From contig NW_027480504.1 of the NCBI RefSeq assembly GCF_051401765.1, positions 992,001 to 1,056,000 on the forward strand: 64,000 bases of DNA, given 5' to 3'. The notes beneath the pieces are model-generated. The model saw only the letters and a list, made by a program, of their open reading frames with translations. It had not been told where the DNA came from and did no database searches. Within the stretch, counting starts at the first letter, position 1; each line of letters opens with the position of its first letter. The translations under genes and the position numbers were made by a program. The DNA is from Calliopsis andreniformis (Eukaryota; Arthropoda; Insecta; Hymenoptera; Andrenidae). Positions 40,196 through 53,791 of this stretch are shown in pieces.

Positions 40196-40654
40196 ATATT
40201 CAACGCACAACACTCAACCATCAATCCTCAATACTCAACCATCAATCCTCAATTCTCAATACTCAATAGAATATCCTGAATTCTCATGGTTCAATACTCA
40301 ATCCACAATATTCAATAATCAAATCTCAATCCTCAGACATCAATTCTCAACACTCAATCCTCAACACTCAGTCCTCTCTCTTCAGTCCTCCATCCTCAAT
40401 CCTCAGTCCTCAAGCGTCAATCCTCAATCCTCAATCCTCAACCCTCAATCCTCTGTCCTCAAACCTCCACCCCGAATCCTCAATCCTGAATCCTCAATCT
40501 TCAGCCATAAGTCCTCAACAATCAATTGTCAATCCTCAATCATCAATAGAATATCCTCAATTCACAGTTTTCAAAGCTCAATCAACATTCTTCAATCTTC
40601 AAATCTCAATCCGCTAACATCAACTCTCATCACGCATCCCTCAACACACAGTCC
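40196..40654 (+). repeat. B1/B2 cassette, chimeric (40269 + 40549)
   Basis: The left half carries CTCTGTCC like 48310, and the right half carries ATAAGTCCTC and TTTTCAAAGC like 49690-49760. In the sister copy these two haplotypes lie 1307 bases apart. The switch falls between about 40455 and 40510, inside the shared CCACCCCGAATCC stretch. Confidence 0.85.
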
Positions 40655-42322
40655 TCAATCTTCAATCCTCAATCCTCAATTCTCAATCTTCAATCCTCAA
40701 CACTGAACCTTCAATCCTCAATCCTCAATCCTCAGTCCTCAATCCTCGATCCTCTATCTTCAATCCTCAGTCCCCGATCCTCAATCTTCAACCCTCAATC
40801 CTCAATCCTCAATCCTCGATCCTCAATACTCAATTCTCAATCTTCAATCATCAATATTCAATCTTCAGTCCTCAATCCTCAATCCTCAATCCTCAATCCT
40901 CAATCCTCAATCTTCTATCCTCAATACTCAATTCTCAATCCTCAATCCTCAATCCTCAATCTTCAATCCTCAATACTCAATCTTCAATCCTTAATCCTCA
41001 ATCCTCAATCCTCAATCCTCAATCTTCAATCATCAATCCTCAATCCTCAACCCTCAATCCTCAATCCTCAATCCTCAGTCCTCAAACCTCAATTCTGAAT
41101 CCTCAATCCTGAGTCCTCAATCTTCAGCCCTCAGTCCTCAACAATCAGTAGTCAATCCTCAATCCTCAATAGAATATCCTCAATTCACAGCTTTCAACAC
41201 TCAATACTCAATCTGCAATTTTGAATCCTCTATCCACAAACATCAATTCTCATCACTCAACCCTCAACACTCAGTCCTCAATGTTCAACCCTCAATCCTC
41301 AATTCTCAACATTCAATCCTCAATACTGAATCTTCAATCCACAATCCTCAATCCTCAACCCTCAATCCTCAATACTCAACCTTCAAACCTCAGTCCACAA
41401 TCCTCAATCTTCAATCCTCAATACTCAATCCTCAATCCTCAATCCTCAATCCTCAATCTTCAATCCTCAATACTCAATCTTCAATCCTTAATCCTCAATC
41501 CTCAGACCTCAAACATCAATACTCAATCTTCAATCCTCAACCCTCAATTCTCAATCCTCAATGCTCAATACTCAATCGTCAATCCTCAATCCCCAATCCT
41601 CAATCTTCAATCCTAAATCCTCAATCCTCAATCTTCAATCCTCAATCTTCAATCCTCAATACTCAATCTTCAATCCTCAATCCTCAATCCTCAATCCTCA
41701 ATCCTCAATCCTCAATCCTCAATCATCAATCCTCAACACTCAAACTGCAATCCTCAATCCTCAGTCCTCAGTCCTCAATCCTCATTCTTCAATCCTCAAT
41801 ACCGAATCCTCAATCTTCAATCCTCAATCCGCAATCCTCAATTCTCAATCCTCAATCCTCAATCCTCAGACTTCAAACACCAATACTCAACCCTCAGTCC
41901 TCGTCCTCAATCCACAACCCTCAATCCTCAATCCTCAATCTTCAATCATTAATATTCAATCTTCAATCCTCAATCCTCAATTCTCAACCCTCAATCCCCA
42001 ATGCACAATCCTCAATACCCAATCCTCAGTTTTCAATCCTCAATCCTCAACCCTCAATCCTCAATTCTCAGTCCTCAATCCTCAATCTTCAATCCTCAAT
42101 ACTCAATCTTCAATCCTCAATCCTCAATTCTCAATCCTCAATCTTCAATCCTCAATACTGAATCTTCAATCCTCAATCTTCAATCCTCAATGTTGAATCC
42201 GCAATACCCAATCCTCAATCTTCAATACTCAATCCTCAATCCTCAATCCTCGATCCTCAACCTTCAATCCTCAATACTCAATCTTCAATCCTCAATCCTC
42301 AGTCCTCAATCCTCAATCCACA

Positions 42323-42781
42323 ATATTCAGCGCACAACCCTCAACCATCAATCCTCAATACTCAACCATCAATCCTCAATTCTCAATACTCAATAGAATA
42401 TCCTGAATCCTCATGGTTCAATACTCAATCCACAATATTCAATAATCAAATCTCAATCCTCAAACATCAATTCTCAACACTCAATCCTCAACACTCAGTC
42501 CTCTCTCTTCAATCCTCCATCCTCAATCCTCAATCCTCAAGCGTCAATCCTCAATCCTCAATCCTCAACCCTCAATCCTCAGTCCTCAAACCTCCAATCC
42601 GAATCCTCAATCCTGAATCCTCAATCTTCAGCCATAAGTCCTCAACAATCAATTTTCAATCCTCAATCATCAATAGAATATCCTCAATTCACAGTTTTCA
42701 ATACTCAATCAACATTCTTCAATCTTCAAATGTCAATCCACTAACATCAACTCTCATCACGCATCCCTCAACACACAGTCC
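42323..42781 (+). repeat. B1/B2 cassette, complete (42396 + 42676)
   Basis: B1 reads TGAATCC in place of TGAATTC, so the GAATTC is lost; the middle has CCTCCAATCCGAATCC in place of CCACCCCG. Duplicated without visible change at 51503-51961. Confidence 0.86.
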
Positions 42782-44222
42782 TCAATCTTCAATCCTCAAT
42801 CCTCAATTCTCAATCTTCAATCCTCAACACTGAATCTTCAATCCTCAATCCTCAATCCTCAGTCCTCAATCCTCAATCCTCTATCTTCAATCCTCAGTCC
42901 CCGATCCTCAATCTTCAACCCTCAATCCTCAATCCTCAATCCTCGATCCTCAATACCCAATCCACAGTCTTCAATCCTCAATCCTCAATCCTCAATTCTC
43001 AATCCTCAATCCTCCATCCTCAGATCTCAAACAGCAATACTCAACCCTCAGTCCTCGTCCTCAATCCACAACCATCAATACTCAATCCTCAATCTTCAGT
43101 CCTCAATCCGCAATCCTCAATTCTCAATCCTCAATCCTCAATCCTCAGACTTCAAACACCAATACTCAACCCTCAGTCATCGTCCTCAATCCACAACCCT
43201 CAATACTCGATACTCAATCTTCAATCATCAATATTCAATCTTCCATCCTCAATCCTCAATCATCAATACTCAATCCTCAATCCTCAACTCTCAGTCCTCA
43301 ATGATCAATCTTCAATCCTCAATACTTAATCTTCAATCCTCAATCCTCAATCCTCAATCCTCAATCCTCAATTCTCAACCCTCAATCCCCAATGCACAAT
43401 CCTCAATACCCAATCCTCAGTTTTCAACCCTCAATCCTCAATCCTCAATCGTCAATCCTCAATTCTCAGTCCTCAATCCTCAATCTTCAATCCTCAATAC
43501 TCAATCTTCAATCCTCAATCCTCAATTCTCAATCCTCAATCTTCAATCCTCAATACTGAATCTTCAATCCTCAATCTTCAATCCTCAATGTTCAATCCGC
43601 AATACCCAATCCTCAATCTTCAATACTCAATCCTCAATCCTCAATCCTCGATCCTCAATCTTCAATCCTCAATACTCAATCTTCAATCCTCAATCCTCAG
43701 TCCTCAATACTCAGTCCTCAATTCTCAATCCTCAATCCTCAATCCTCAGACCTCAAATATCAATACTCAAGCCTCAGTCCTGGTCCTCAATCCACAACCC
43801 TCAATCCTCGATACTCAATCTTCAATCATCAATATTCAATCTTCCATCCTCAATCCTCAATCATCAATACTCAATCCTCAATCCTCAACTCTCAGTCCTC
43901 AATGATCAATCTTCAATCCTCAATACTTAATCTTCAATCCTCAATCCTCAATCCTCAATCCTCAATCCTCAATCTTCAATCCTCAATACTCAATATTCAG
44001 TCCTCAATCCTCAGTCCTCAGTCTTCAATCCTCATTGCTCAATCCTCAAACCTCAATCCTCAGTCCTCAATCCTCAATCCTCAATCCTCAATACTCAATC
44101 CTCAACCGTCAGTCCTCGTCCTCAGACCTCAACCCTCAATCCTCAATCCGCAATCTTCAATCATCAACACTCAATCTTCAATCCTCAGTCCTCAATCCTC
44201 AATCCTCAATCCTCAATCCTAA

Positions 44223-44681
44223 GTATTCAACGCACAACCCTCAACCATCAATCCTCAATACTCAACCATCAATCCTCAATTCTCAATACTCAATAGAATA
44301 TCCAGAATTCTCATGGTTCAATACTCAATCCACAATATTCAATAATCAAATCTCAATCCTCAAACATCAATTCTCAACACTCAATCCTCAACACGCAGTC
44401 CTCTCTCTTCAATCCTCCATCCTCAATCCTCAATCCTCAAGCGTCAATCCTCAATCCTCAATCCTCAACCCTCAATCCTCAGTCTTCAAACCTCCACCCC
44501 GAATCCTCAATCCTGTATCCTCAATCTTCAGCCATAAGTCTTCAACAATCAATTGTCAATCCTCTATAATCAATAGAATATCCTCAATTCACAGTTTTCA
44601 ATACACAATCAACATTCTTCAATCTTCAAATCTCAATCCGCTAACATCAACTCTCATCACGCATCCCTCAACACACAGTCC
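44223..44681 (+). repeat. B1/B2 cassette, complete (44296 + 44576)
   Basis: B1 reads CCAGAATTC (GAATTC kept, TG changed to AG). The middle has CTGTATCC and ATAAGTCTTC, and CTCTATAATC precedes B2. Duplicated at 53333-53791. Confidence 0.86.
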
Positions 44682-45250
44682 TCAATCTTCAATCCTCAAT
44701 CCTCAATTCTCAATCTTCAATCCTCAACACTGAACCTTCAATCCTCAATCCTCAATCCTCAGTCCTCAATCCTCGATCCTCAATCCTCAATCCTCAATCC
44801 TCAATCCTCAATCCTCAATCCTCAATCCTCAATCATCAATCCTCAATACACAAACTGCAATCCTCAATCCTCAGTCCTCACTCCTCAATCCTCATTCTTC
44901 AATCCTCAATACCGAATCCTCAATCTTCAATCCTCAATCCGCAATCCTCAATTCTCAATCCTCAATCCTCAATCGTCAGGCTTCAAACACCAATACTCAA
45001 CCCTCAGTCCTCGTCCTCAATCCACAACCCTCAATCCTCAATCCTCAATCTTCAATCATTAATATTCAATCTTCAATCCTCAATCCTCAATTCTCAACAC
45101 TCAATCCACAATGCTCAGTCCTCAATACCCAATCCTCAGTCCCCGATCCTCAATCTTCAACCCTCAATCCTCAATCCTCAATCCTCGATCCTCAATACCC
45201 AATCCACAGCCTTCAATCCTCAATCCTCAATCCTCAATTCTCAATCCTCA

Positions 45251-47310
45251 ATCCTCAATCCTCAGCCCTCATCCTCAATCCTCAATCCTCAATCCTCAAT
45301 CCTCGTTCCTCAAAACTCAATCCTCAATCCTCAATCCTCATTCTTCAATCCTCAATACCCAATCCACAACCTTCATTTCTCAATCCTCATTCATCAATTC
45401 TCAATCCCCAGTCCTCAATCTCCAATCCTCAATGCTCAATCCTCAATCTTCAATCCTCAGTCCTCAATCCTCAATCCTCAATCCTCAAACCTCAATCCTC
45501 AACCGTCAGTCCTCGTCCTCAATCCTCAACCCTCAATCTTCAATCCACAATCTTCAATCCTCAATACTCAATATTCAGTCCTCAATCCTCAATCCTCAAT
45601 CCTCAATCCTCAGTCCCCAGTCCTCAAACCTCAATCCTCAATCCTCAGCCCTCATCCTCAATCCTCAATCCTCAATCCTCAATATTCAATCCTCTGTCCC
45701 ACATCCTCAATCTTCAATACTCACTCCTCAGTCCTGAGCCTTCAATCCTCAATACTCAGTCTTCAATCCTCAATCCTCAATACTCAATCCTCAATCCTCA
45801 ATCCTCATTCTCCAATCCTCAATACCTAATCCTCAATCTTCAATCCTCAATCCCCAATCCTCAATTCTAAATCCTCAATCCTCAATCCTCAATCCTCAAT
45901 CCTCAATCCTCAATCCTCAATCCTCAAACTTCAATCCTCAGCCGTCAGTCCTCGTCCTCAATCCTCAACCCTCAATCCTCAATCCTCATTCTTCAATCCT
46001 CAATCCTCAATCCTCAATAGTCAATCCTCAATCTTCAATCCTCAATACTCAATATTCAGTCCTCAATCCTCAATCCTCAGTCCTCAATCCTCAATCCTCA
46101 ACCCTCAATCCCCAATGCTCAATCCTCAATACCCAATCCTCAGTCATCAATCCTCAATCCACAATCCTCAATCCTCAATCCTCAATACTCAATCTTCAAT
46201 CCTCAATCCTCAGTCCTCAAACCTCAATCCTCAATCCTCCATCCTCAGTAATCAATCCTCAATCTTCAATACTGAATCGTCAATCCTCAGTCCTCAATCC
46301 TCAATTCTCAATCCGCGTTCCTCAAACCTCATTCCTCAACACTCAGCCCTCAACCTCAATTCTCAATTCTCAATACTCAATCCTCAATCCTCAATCTTCA
46401 ATCCTCAATAATCAATCTCCAATCCTAGATCCTCAATCCCCAATCCTCAATCCTTAATCCTCAATCTTCAATCCTCAATCCCCAGTCCTCAATCTCCAAT
46501 CCTCAATGCTCAATCCTCAATCTTCAATCCTCAGTCCTCAATCCTCAATCCTCAATCCTCAAACCTCAATCCTCAACCATCAGTCCTCGTCCTCAATCCT
46601 CAACCCTCAATCATCAATCCACAATCTTCAATCCTCAATACTCAATATTCAGTCCTCAATCCTCAATCCTCAATCCTCAATCTTCAATCCTCAATCCTCA
46701 ATCCTCAATCCTCAATCCTCAATCCTCATTCTTCAATCCTCAATACCCAATCCACAATCTTCATTCCTCAATCCTCAATCATCAATTCTCAATCCTCAAT
46801 CCTCAATCTTCAATCCTCAATGCTCAATCCTCAATCCTCAATCCCCAATCCTCAGTCCTCAATCCTCAATCCTCAACCCTCAACCGTCAGTACTCGTCCT
46901 CAATTGTCAACACTAAATCCTCAATCCTCAATCTTCAATCCTAATTCTTCAATCCTCAATACCCAATCCTCAATCTTCAATCCTCAATCCTCAGTCCTCA
47001 ATTCTCAATCCTCAATCCTCAGTCCCCAGTCCTCAAACCTCAAACCTCAATCCTCAACCCTCAGCCCTCATCCTCAATCCCCAATCCTCAATCCTCAATT
47101 CTCAATCCACAATCTTCAATCCCCAATACTCAATCTTCAATCCTCAATCCTCAATCCTCAATCCTCAATCCTCAATCCTCAATCCTCAATCCTCAATTTT
47201 CAATCCTCAATCTTCAATCCTCAATACTCAATATTCAATCCTCCATCCTCAATCCTCAATCGTCAGTCTTCAATCCTCAATACTCAATATTCAATCCTCA
47301 ATCCTCAATC
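45251..47310 (+). repeat. Type A higher-order domain, third block (start of the second large copy)
   Basis: This is a near-perfect repeat of about 37380-39440 at an offset of 7873 bases. It carries the last CCTAG anchor in the window, at 46424 (partner 38551). The left junction at about 45250 switches from the B-type tail shared with 54220-54350 to the A-type string TCAGCCCTCATCC also found at 37390. Confidence 0.83.
46424..46429 (+). repeat. Last CCTAG anchor of the window
   Basis: CCTAGA lies exactly 7873 bases after its partner at 38551. It came here as part of the large 37380/45251 duplication and not as an independent anchor. Confidence 0.88.
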
Positions 47311-48068
47311 CTCAATCCTCAATCCTCAATCTTCAATCCTCAATCCTCATTCTTCAATCCTCAATCCTCAATCCTCAATCCTCAATCCTCAATTTTCAAT
47401 TCACAATTCTCAATCTTCAATCCTCAATCCTCAATCCTCAACCCTCAACCCTCAATCGTCAGTCTTCAATCCTCAATACTCAATCTTCAATCCTCAATCC
47501 TCAATCCTCAATCCTCAATCATTAATCCTCAATCATCAATCCTCAATCCTCAATACTCAATCTTCTATCCTCAATCCCCAATCCTCAATCCTCAGACCTC
47601 AAATATCAATACTCAACCCTCAGTCCTCGTCCTCAATCCACAACCCTCAATCCTCGATCCTCAATCTTGAATCATCAATATTCAATCTTCCACCCTCAAT
47701 CCTCAATCATCAATACTCAATCCTCAATCCTCAATTCTCAGTCCTCATTCCTCAATCTTCAATCCTCAATACTTAATCTTCAATCCTCAATCCTCAATCC
47801 TCAATCCGCAATCCTCAATCTTCAATCCTCAATACTCAATATTCAGTCCTCAATCCTCAGTCCTCAATCTCCAATCCTCAATGCACAATCCTCAATCCTC
47901 AATCCTCAGTCCTCAATCCTCAATCCTCAATCCTCAAACCTCAATCCTCAACCGTCAGTCCTCGTCCTCAAACCTGAACCCTCAATCCTCAATCCTCAAT
48001 CTTCAATCATCAATACTCAATCTTCGATCATCAGTCCTCAATCCTCAATCCTCAATCCTCAATCCTCA

Positions 48069-48527
48069 ATATTCAACGCACAACACTCAACCATCAATCC
48101 TCAATACTCAACCATCAATCCTCAATTCTCAATACTCAATAGAATATCCTGAATTCTCATGGTTCAATACTCAATCCACAATATTCAATAATCAAATCTC
48201 AATCCTCAAACATCAATTCTCAACACTCAATCCTCAACACTCAGTCCTCTCTCTTCAGTCCTCCATCCTCAATCCTCAGTCCTCAAGCGTCAATCCTCAA
48301 TCCTCAATCCTCAACCCTCAATCCTCTGTCCTCAAACCTCCACCCCGAATCCTCAATCCTGAATCCTCAATCTTCAGCCATAAGACCTCAACAATCAATT
48401 GTCAATCCTCAATCATCAATAGAATATCCTCAATTCACAGTTTCCAATACTCAATCAACATTCTTCAATCTTCAAATCTCAATCCGCTAACATCAACTCT
48501 CATCACGCATCCCTCAACACACAGTCC
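48069..48527 (+). repeat. B1/B2 cassette, complete (48142 + 48422)
   Basis: Positional partner of 40196 over its left half only; from about 48360 it carries ATAAGACCTC and TTTCCAATAC, as in the 31540 cassette. It marks the left edge of the 1307-base stretch absent from the other large copy. Confidence 0.87.
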
Positions 48528-49728
48528 TCAATCTTCAATACTCAATCCTCAATTCTCAATCTTCAATCCTCAACACTGAACCTTCAATCCTCAATCCTCA
48601 ATCCTCAGTCCTCAATCCTCGATCCTCTATATTCAATCCTCAGTCCCCGATCCTCAATCTTCAACACTCAATCCTCAATCCTCAATCCTCGATCCTCAAT
48701 ACCCAATCCACAGTCTTCAATCCTCAATCCTCAATCCTCAATTCTCAATCCTCAATCCCCCATACTCAGACCTCAAACAGCAATATTCAACCCTCAGTCC
48801 TCGTCCTCAATCCACAACCATCAATACTCAATCCTCAATCTTCAATCATCAATATTCAATCTTCAGTCCACAATCCTCAATCCTCAACCCTCAATCCTCA
48901 ATACTCAACCTTCAAACCTCAGTCCCCAATCCTCAATCTTCTATCCTCAATTCTCAATCCACAATCCTCAATCCTCAATCCTCAATCTTCAATCCTCAAT
49001 ACTCAATCTTCAATCCTTAATCCTCAATCCTCAGACCTCAAACATCAATACTCAATCTTCAATCCTCAACCCTCAATTCTCAATCCTCAATGCTCAATAC
49101 TCAATCGTCAATCCTCAATCCCCAATCCTCAATCTTCAATCCTCAATCCTCAATCCTCAATCCTCAATCCTCAATCTTCAATCCTCAATACTCAATCTTC
49201 AATCCTCAATCCTCAATCCTCAATCCTCAATCCTCAATCCTCAATCCTCAATCATCAATCCTCAATACTCAAACTGCAATCCTCAATCCTCAGTCCTCAA
49301 TCCTCAATCCTCATTCTTCAATCCTCAATACCGAATCCTCAATCTTCAATCCTCAATCCGCAATCCTCAATTCTCAATCCTCAATCCTCAATCCTCAGAC
49401 TTCAAACACCAATACTCAACCCTCAGTCCTCGTCCTCAATCCACAACCCTCAATCCTCAATCCTCAATCTTCAATCATTAATATTCAATCTTCAATCCTC
49501 AATCCTCAATTCTCAACCCTCAATCCCCAATGCTCAATCCTCAATACCCAATCCTCAGTCTTCAATCCTAAATCCTCAATCCTCAATCCTCAATCCTCAA
49601 TTCTCAGTCCTCAATCCTCAACCGTCCATCCTCAGTCCTCAAACCTCCACCCCGAATCCTCAATCCTGAATCCTCAATCTTCAGCCATAAGTCCTCAACA
49701 ATCAATTGTCAATCCTCAATCATCAATA

Positions 49729-49834
49729 GAATATCCTCAATTCACAGTTTTCAAAGCTCAATCAACATTCTTCAATCTTCAAATCTCAATTCGCTAACAT
49801 CAACTCTCATCACGCATCCCTCAACACACAGTCC
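49729..49834 (+). repeat. B2 half-cassette without B1 (right edge of the 1307-base stretch)
   Basis: Shares TTTTCAAAGC with 40561 at offset 9180. Upstream it has CAACCGTCCATCCTCAG (49620), as at 28450, and no B1 at 49449. CAATTCGCTAAC replaces CAATCCGCTAAC of the partner. Confidence 0.83.
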
Positions 49835-51502
49835 TCAATCTTCAATCCTCAATCCTCAATTCTCAATCTTCAATCCTCAACACTGAACCTTCAATCCTCA
49901 ATCCTCAATCCTCAGTCCTCAATCCTCGATCCTCTATCTTCAATCCTCAGTCCCCGATCCTCAATCTTCAACCCTCAATCCTCAATCCTCAATCCTCGAT
50001 CCTCAATACTCAATTCTCAATCTTCAATCATCAATATTCAATCTTCAGTCCTCAATCCTCAATCCTCAATCCTCAATCCTCAATCCTCAATCTTCTATCC
50101 TCAATACTCAATTCTCAATCCTCAATCCTCAATCCTCAATCTTCAATCCTCAATACTCAATCTTCAATCCTTAATCCTCAATCCTCAATCCTCAATCCTC
50201 AATCTTCAATCATCAATCCTCAATCCTCAACCCTCAATCCTCAATCCTCAATCCTCAGTCCTCAAACCTCAATTCTGAATCCTCAATCCTGAGTCCTCAA
50301 TCTTCAGCCCTCAGTCCTCAACAATCAGTAGTCAATCCTCAATCCTCAATAGAATATCCTCAATTCACAGCTTTCAACACTCAATACTCAATCTGCAATT
50401 TTGAATCCTCTATCCACAAACATCAATTCTCATCACTCAACCCTCAACACTCAGTCCTCAATGTTCAACCCTCAATCCTCAATTCTCAACATTCAATCCT
50501 CAATACTGAATCTTCAATCCACAATCCTCAATCCTCAACCCTCAATCCTCAATACTCAACCTTCAAACCTCAGTCCACAATCCTCAATCTTCAATCCTCA
50601 ATACTCAATCCTCAATCCTCAATCCTCAATCCTCAATCTTCAATCCTCAATACTCAATCTTCAATCCTTAATCCTCAATCCTCAGACCTCAAACATCAAT
50701 ACTCAATCTTCAATCCTCAACCCTCAATTCTCAATCCTCAATGCTCAATACTCAATCGTCAATCCTCAATCCCCAATCCTCAATCTTCAATCCTAAATCC
50801 TCAATCCTCAATCTTCAATCCTCAATCTTCAATCCTCAATACTCAATCTTCAATCCTCAATCCTCAATCCTCAATCCTCAATCCTCAATCCTCAATCCTC
50901 AATCATCAATCCTCAACACTCAAACTGCAATCCTCAATCCTCAGTCCTCAGTCCTCAATCCTCATTCTTCAATCCTCAATACCGAATCCTCAATCTTCAA
51001 TCCTCAATCCGCAATCCTCAATTCTCAATCCTCAATCCTCAATCCTCAGACTTCAAACACCAATACTCAACCCTCAGTCCTCGTCCTCAATCCACAACCC
51101 TCAATCCTCAATCCTCAATCTTCAATCATTAATATTCAATCTTCAATCCTCAATCCTCAATTCTCAACCCTCAATCCCCAATGCACAATCCTCAATACCC
51201 AATCCTCAGTTTTCAATCCTCAATCCTCAACCCTCAATCCTCAATTCTCAGTCCTCAATCCTCAATCTTCAATCCTCAATACTCAATCTTCAATCCTCAA
51301 TCCTCAATTCTCAATCCTCAATCTTCAATCCTCAATACTGAATCTTCAATCCTCAATCTTCAATCCTCAATGTTGAATCCGCAATACCCAATCCTCAATC
51401 TTCAATACTCAATCCTCAATCCTCAATCCTCGATCCTCAACCTTCAATCCTCAATACTCAATCTTCAATCCTCAATCCTCAGTCCTCAATCCTCAATCCA
51501 CA

Positions 51503-51961
51503 ATATTCAGCGCACAACCCTCAACCATCAATCCTCAATACTCAACCATCAATCCTCAATTCTCAATACTCAATAGAATATCCTGAATCCTCATGGTTCA
51601 ATACTCAATCCACAATATTCAATAATCAAATCTCAATCCTCAAACATCAATTCTCAACACTCAATCCTCAACACTCAGTCCTCTCTCTTCAATCCTCCAT
51701 CCTCAATCCTCAATCCTCAAGCGTCAATCCTCAATCCTCAATCCTCAACCCTCAATCCTCAGTCCTCAAACCTCCAATCCGAATCCTCAATCCTGAATCC
51801 TCAATCTTCAGCCATAAGTCCTCAACAATCAATTTTCAATCCTCAATCATCAATAGAATATCCTCAATTCACAGTTTTCAATACTCAATCAACATTCTTC
51901 AATCTTCAAATGTCAATCCACTAACATCAACTCTCATCACGCATCCCTCAACACACAGTCC
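51503..51961 (+). repeat. B1/B2 cassette, complete (51576 + 51856)
   Basis: Copy of 42323-42781 at offset 9180, including the TGAATCC change. The 70-base deletion lies about 45 bases to its right. Confidence 0.86.
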
Positions 51962-53332
51962 TCAATCTTCAATCCTCAATCCTCAATTCTCAATCTTCAA
52001 TCCTCAGTCCCCGATCCTCAATCTTCAACCCTCAATCCTCAATCCTCAATCCTCGATCCTCAATACCCAATCCACAGTCTTCAATCCTCAATCCTCAATC
52101 CTCAATTCTCAATCCTCAATCCTCCATCCTCAGATCTCAAACAGCAATACTCAACCCTCAGTCCTCGTCCTCAATCCACAACCATCAATACTCAATCCTC
52201 AATCTTCAGTCCTCAATCCGCAATCCTCAATTCTCAATCCTCAATCCTCAATCCTCAGACTTCAAACACCAATACTCAACCCTCAGTCATCGTCCTCAAT
52301 CCACAACCCTCAATACTCGATACTCAATCTTCAATCATCAATATTCAATCTTCCATCCTCAATCCTCAATCATCAATACTCAATCCTCAATCCTCAACTC
52401 TCAGTCCTCAATGATCAATCTTCAATCCTCAATACTTAATCTTCAATCCTCAATCCTCAATCCTCAATCCTCAATCCTCAATTCTCAACCCTCAATCCCC
52501 AATGCACAATCCTCAATACCCAATCCTCAGTTTTCAACCCTCAATCCTCAATCCTCAATCGTCAATCCTCAATTCTCAGTCCTCAATCCTCAATCTTCAA
52601 TCCTCAATACTCAATCTTCAATCCTCAATCCTCAATTCTCAATCCTCAATCTTCAATCCTCAATACTGAATCTTCAATCCTCAATCTTCAATCCTCAATG
52701 TTCAATCCGCAATACCCAATCCTCAATCTTCAATACTCAATCCTCAATCCTCAATCCTCGATCCTCAATCTTCAATCCTCAATACTCAATCTTCAATCCT
52801 CAATCCTCAGTCCTCAATACTCAGTCCTCAATTCTCAATCCTCAATCCTCAATCCTCAGACCTCAAATATCAATACTCAAGCCTCAGTCCTGGTCCTCAA
52901 TCCACAACCCTCAATCCTCGATACTCAATCTTCAATCATCAATATTCAATCTTCCATCCTCAATCCTCAATCATCAATACTCAATCCTCAATCCTCAACT
53001 CTCAGTCCTCAATGATCAATCTTCAATCCTCAATACTTAATCTTCAATCCTCAATCCTCAATCCTCAATCCTCAATCCTCAATCTTCAATCCTCAATACT
53101 CAATATTCAGTCCTCAATCCTCAGTCCTCAGTCTTCAATCCTCATTGCTCAATCCTCAAACCTCAATCCTCAGTCCTCAATCCTCAATCCTCAATCCTCA
53201 ATACTCAATCCTCAACCGTCAGTCCTCGTCCTCAGACCTCAACCCTCAATCCTCAATCCGCAATCTTCAATCATCAACACTCAATCTTCAATCCTCAGTC
53301 CTCAATCCTCAATCCTCAATCCTCAATCCTAA

Positions 53333-53791
53333 GTATTCAACGCACAACCCTCAACCATCAATCCTCAATACTCAACCATCAATCCTCAATTCTCAATACT
53401 CAATAGAATATCCAGAATTCTCATGGTTCAATACTCAATCCACAATATTCAATAATCAAATCTCAATCCTCAAACATCAATTCTCAACACTCAATCCTCA
53501 ACACGCAGTCCTCTCTCTTCAATCCTCCATCCTCAATCCTCAATCCTCAAGCGTCAATCCTCAATCCTCAATCCTCAACCCTCAATCCTCAGTCTTCAAA
53601 CCTCCACCCCGAATCCTCAATCCTGTATCCTCAATCTTCAGCCATAAGTCTTCAACAATCAATTGTCAATCCTCTATAATCAATAGAATATCCTCAATTC
53701 ACAGTTTTCAATACACAATCAACATTCTTCAATCTTCAAATCTCAATCCGCTAACATCAACTCTCATCACGCATCCCTCAACACACAGTCC
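53333..53791 (+). repeat. B1/B2 cassette, complete (53406 + 53686)
   Basis: Copy of 44223-44681 at offset 9110, with the same CCAGAATTC, CTGTATCC and CTCTATAATC variants. Confidence 0.86.

Larger units (their letters stand above)
37380..45250 (+). repeat. Large A+B duplication, left copy (7.87 kb)
   Basis: From 37390 to about 40455 it matches the right copy at offset 7873 (38242/46115, 38551/46424, 38947/46820, 40269/48142). From about 40510 onward it matches at offset 9180 (40549/49729, 41172/50352, 42396/51576), and after about 42890 at offset 9110 (43301/52411, 44296/53406). The left copy thus lacks a 1307-base stretch present in the right copy and keeps 70 bases that the right copy lacks. 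Confidence 0.9.
39440..45250 (+). repeat. Type B higher-order domain, third block
   Basis: Anchors: B1 at 40269, 42396 and 44296; B2 at 40549, 42676 and 44576; B3 at 41172. All three B1/B2 pairs are 280 bases apart. The block is the B half of a large duplicated segment whose second copy lies at 47313-54360. Confidence 0.82.
41172..50460 (+). repeat. B3 anchors at 41172 and 50352 (duplicated pair)
   Basis: Both have CACAGCTTTCAACAC (others CACAGTTTTCAACAC) and GCAATTTTGAATCC (others GCAATTTTCAAACC). They are 9180 bases apart and both lie 623 bases after a B2. The entry spans the pair; the sequence between them belongs to the large duplication. Confidence 0.83.
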
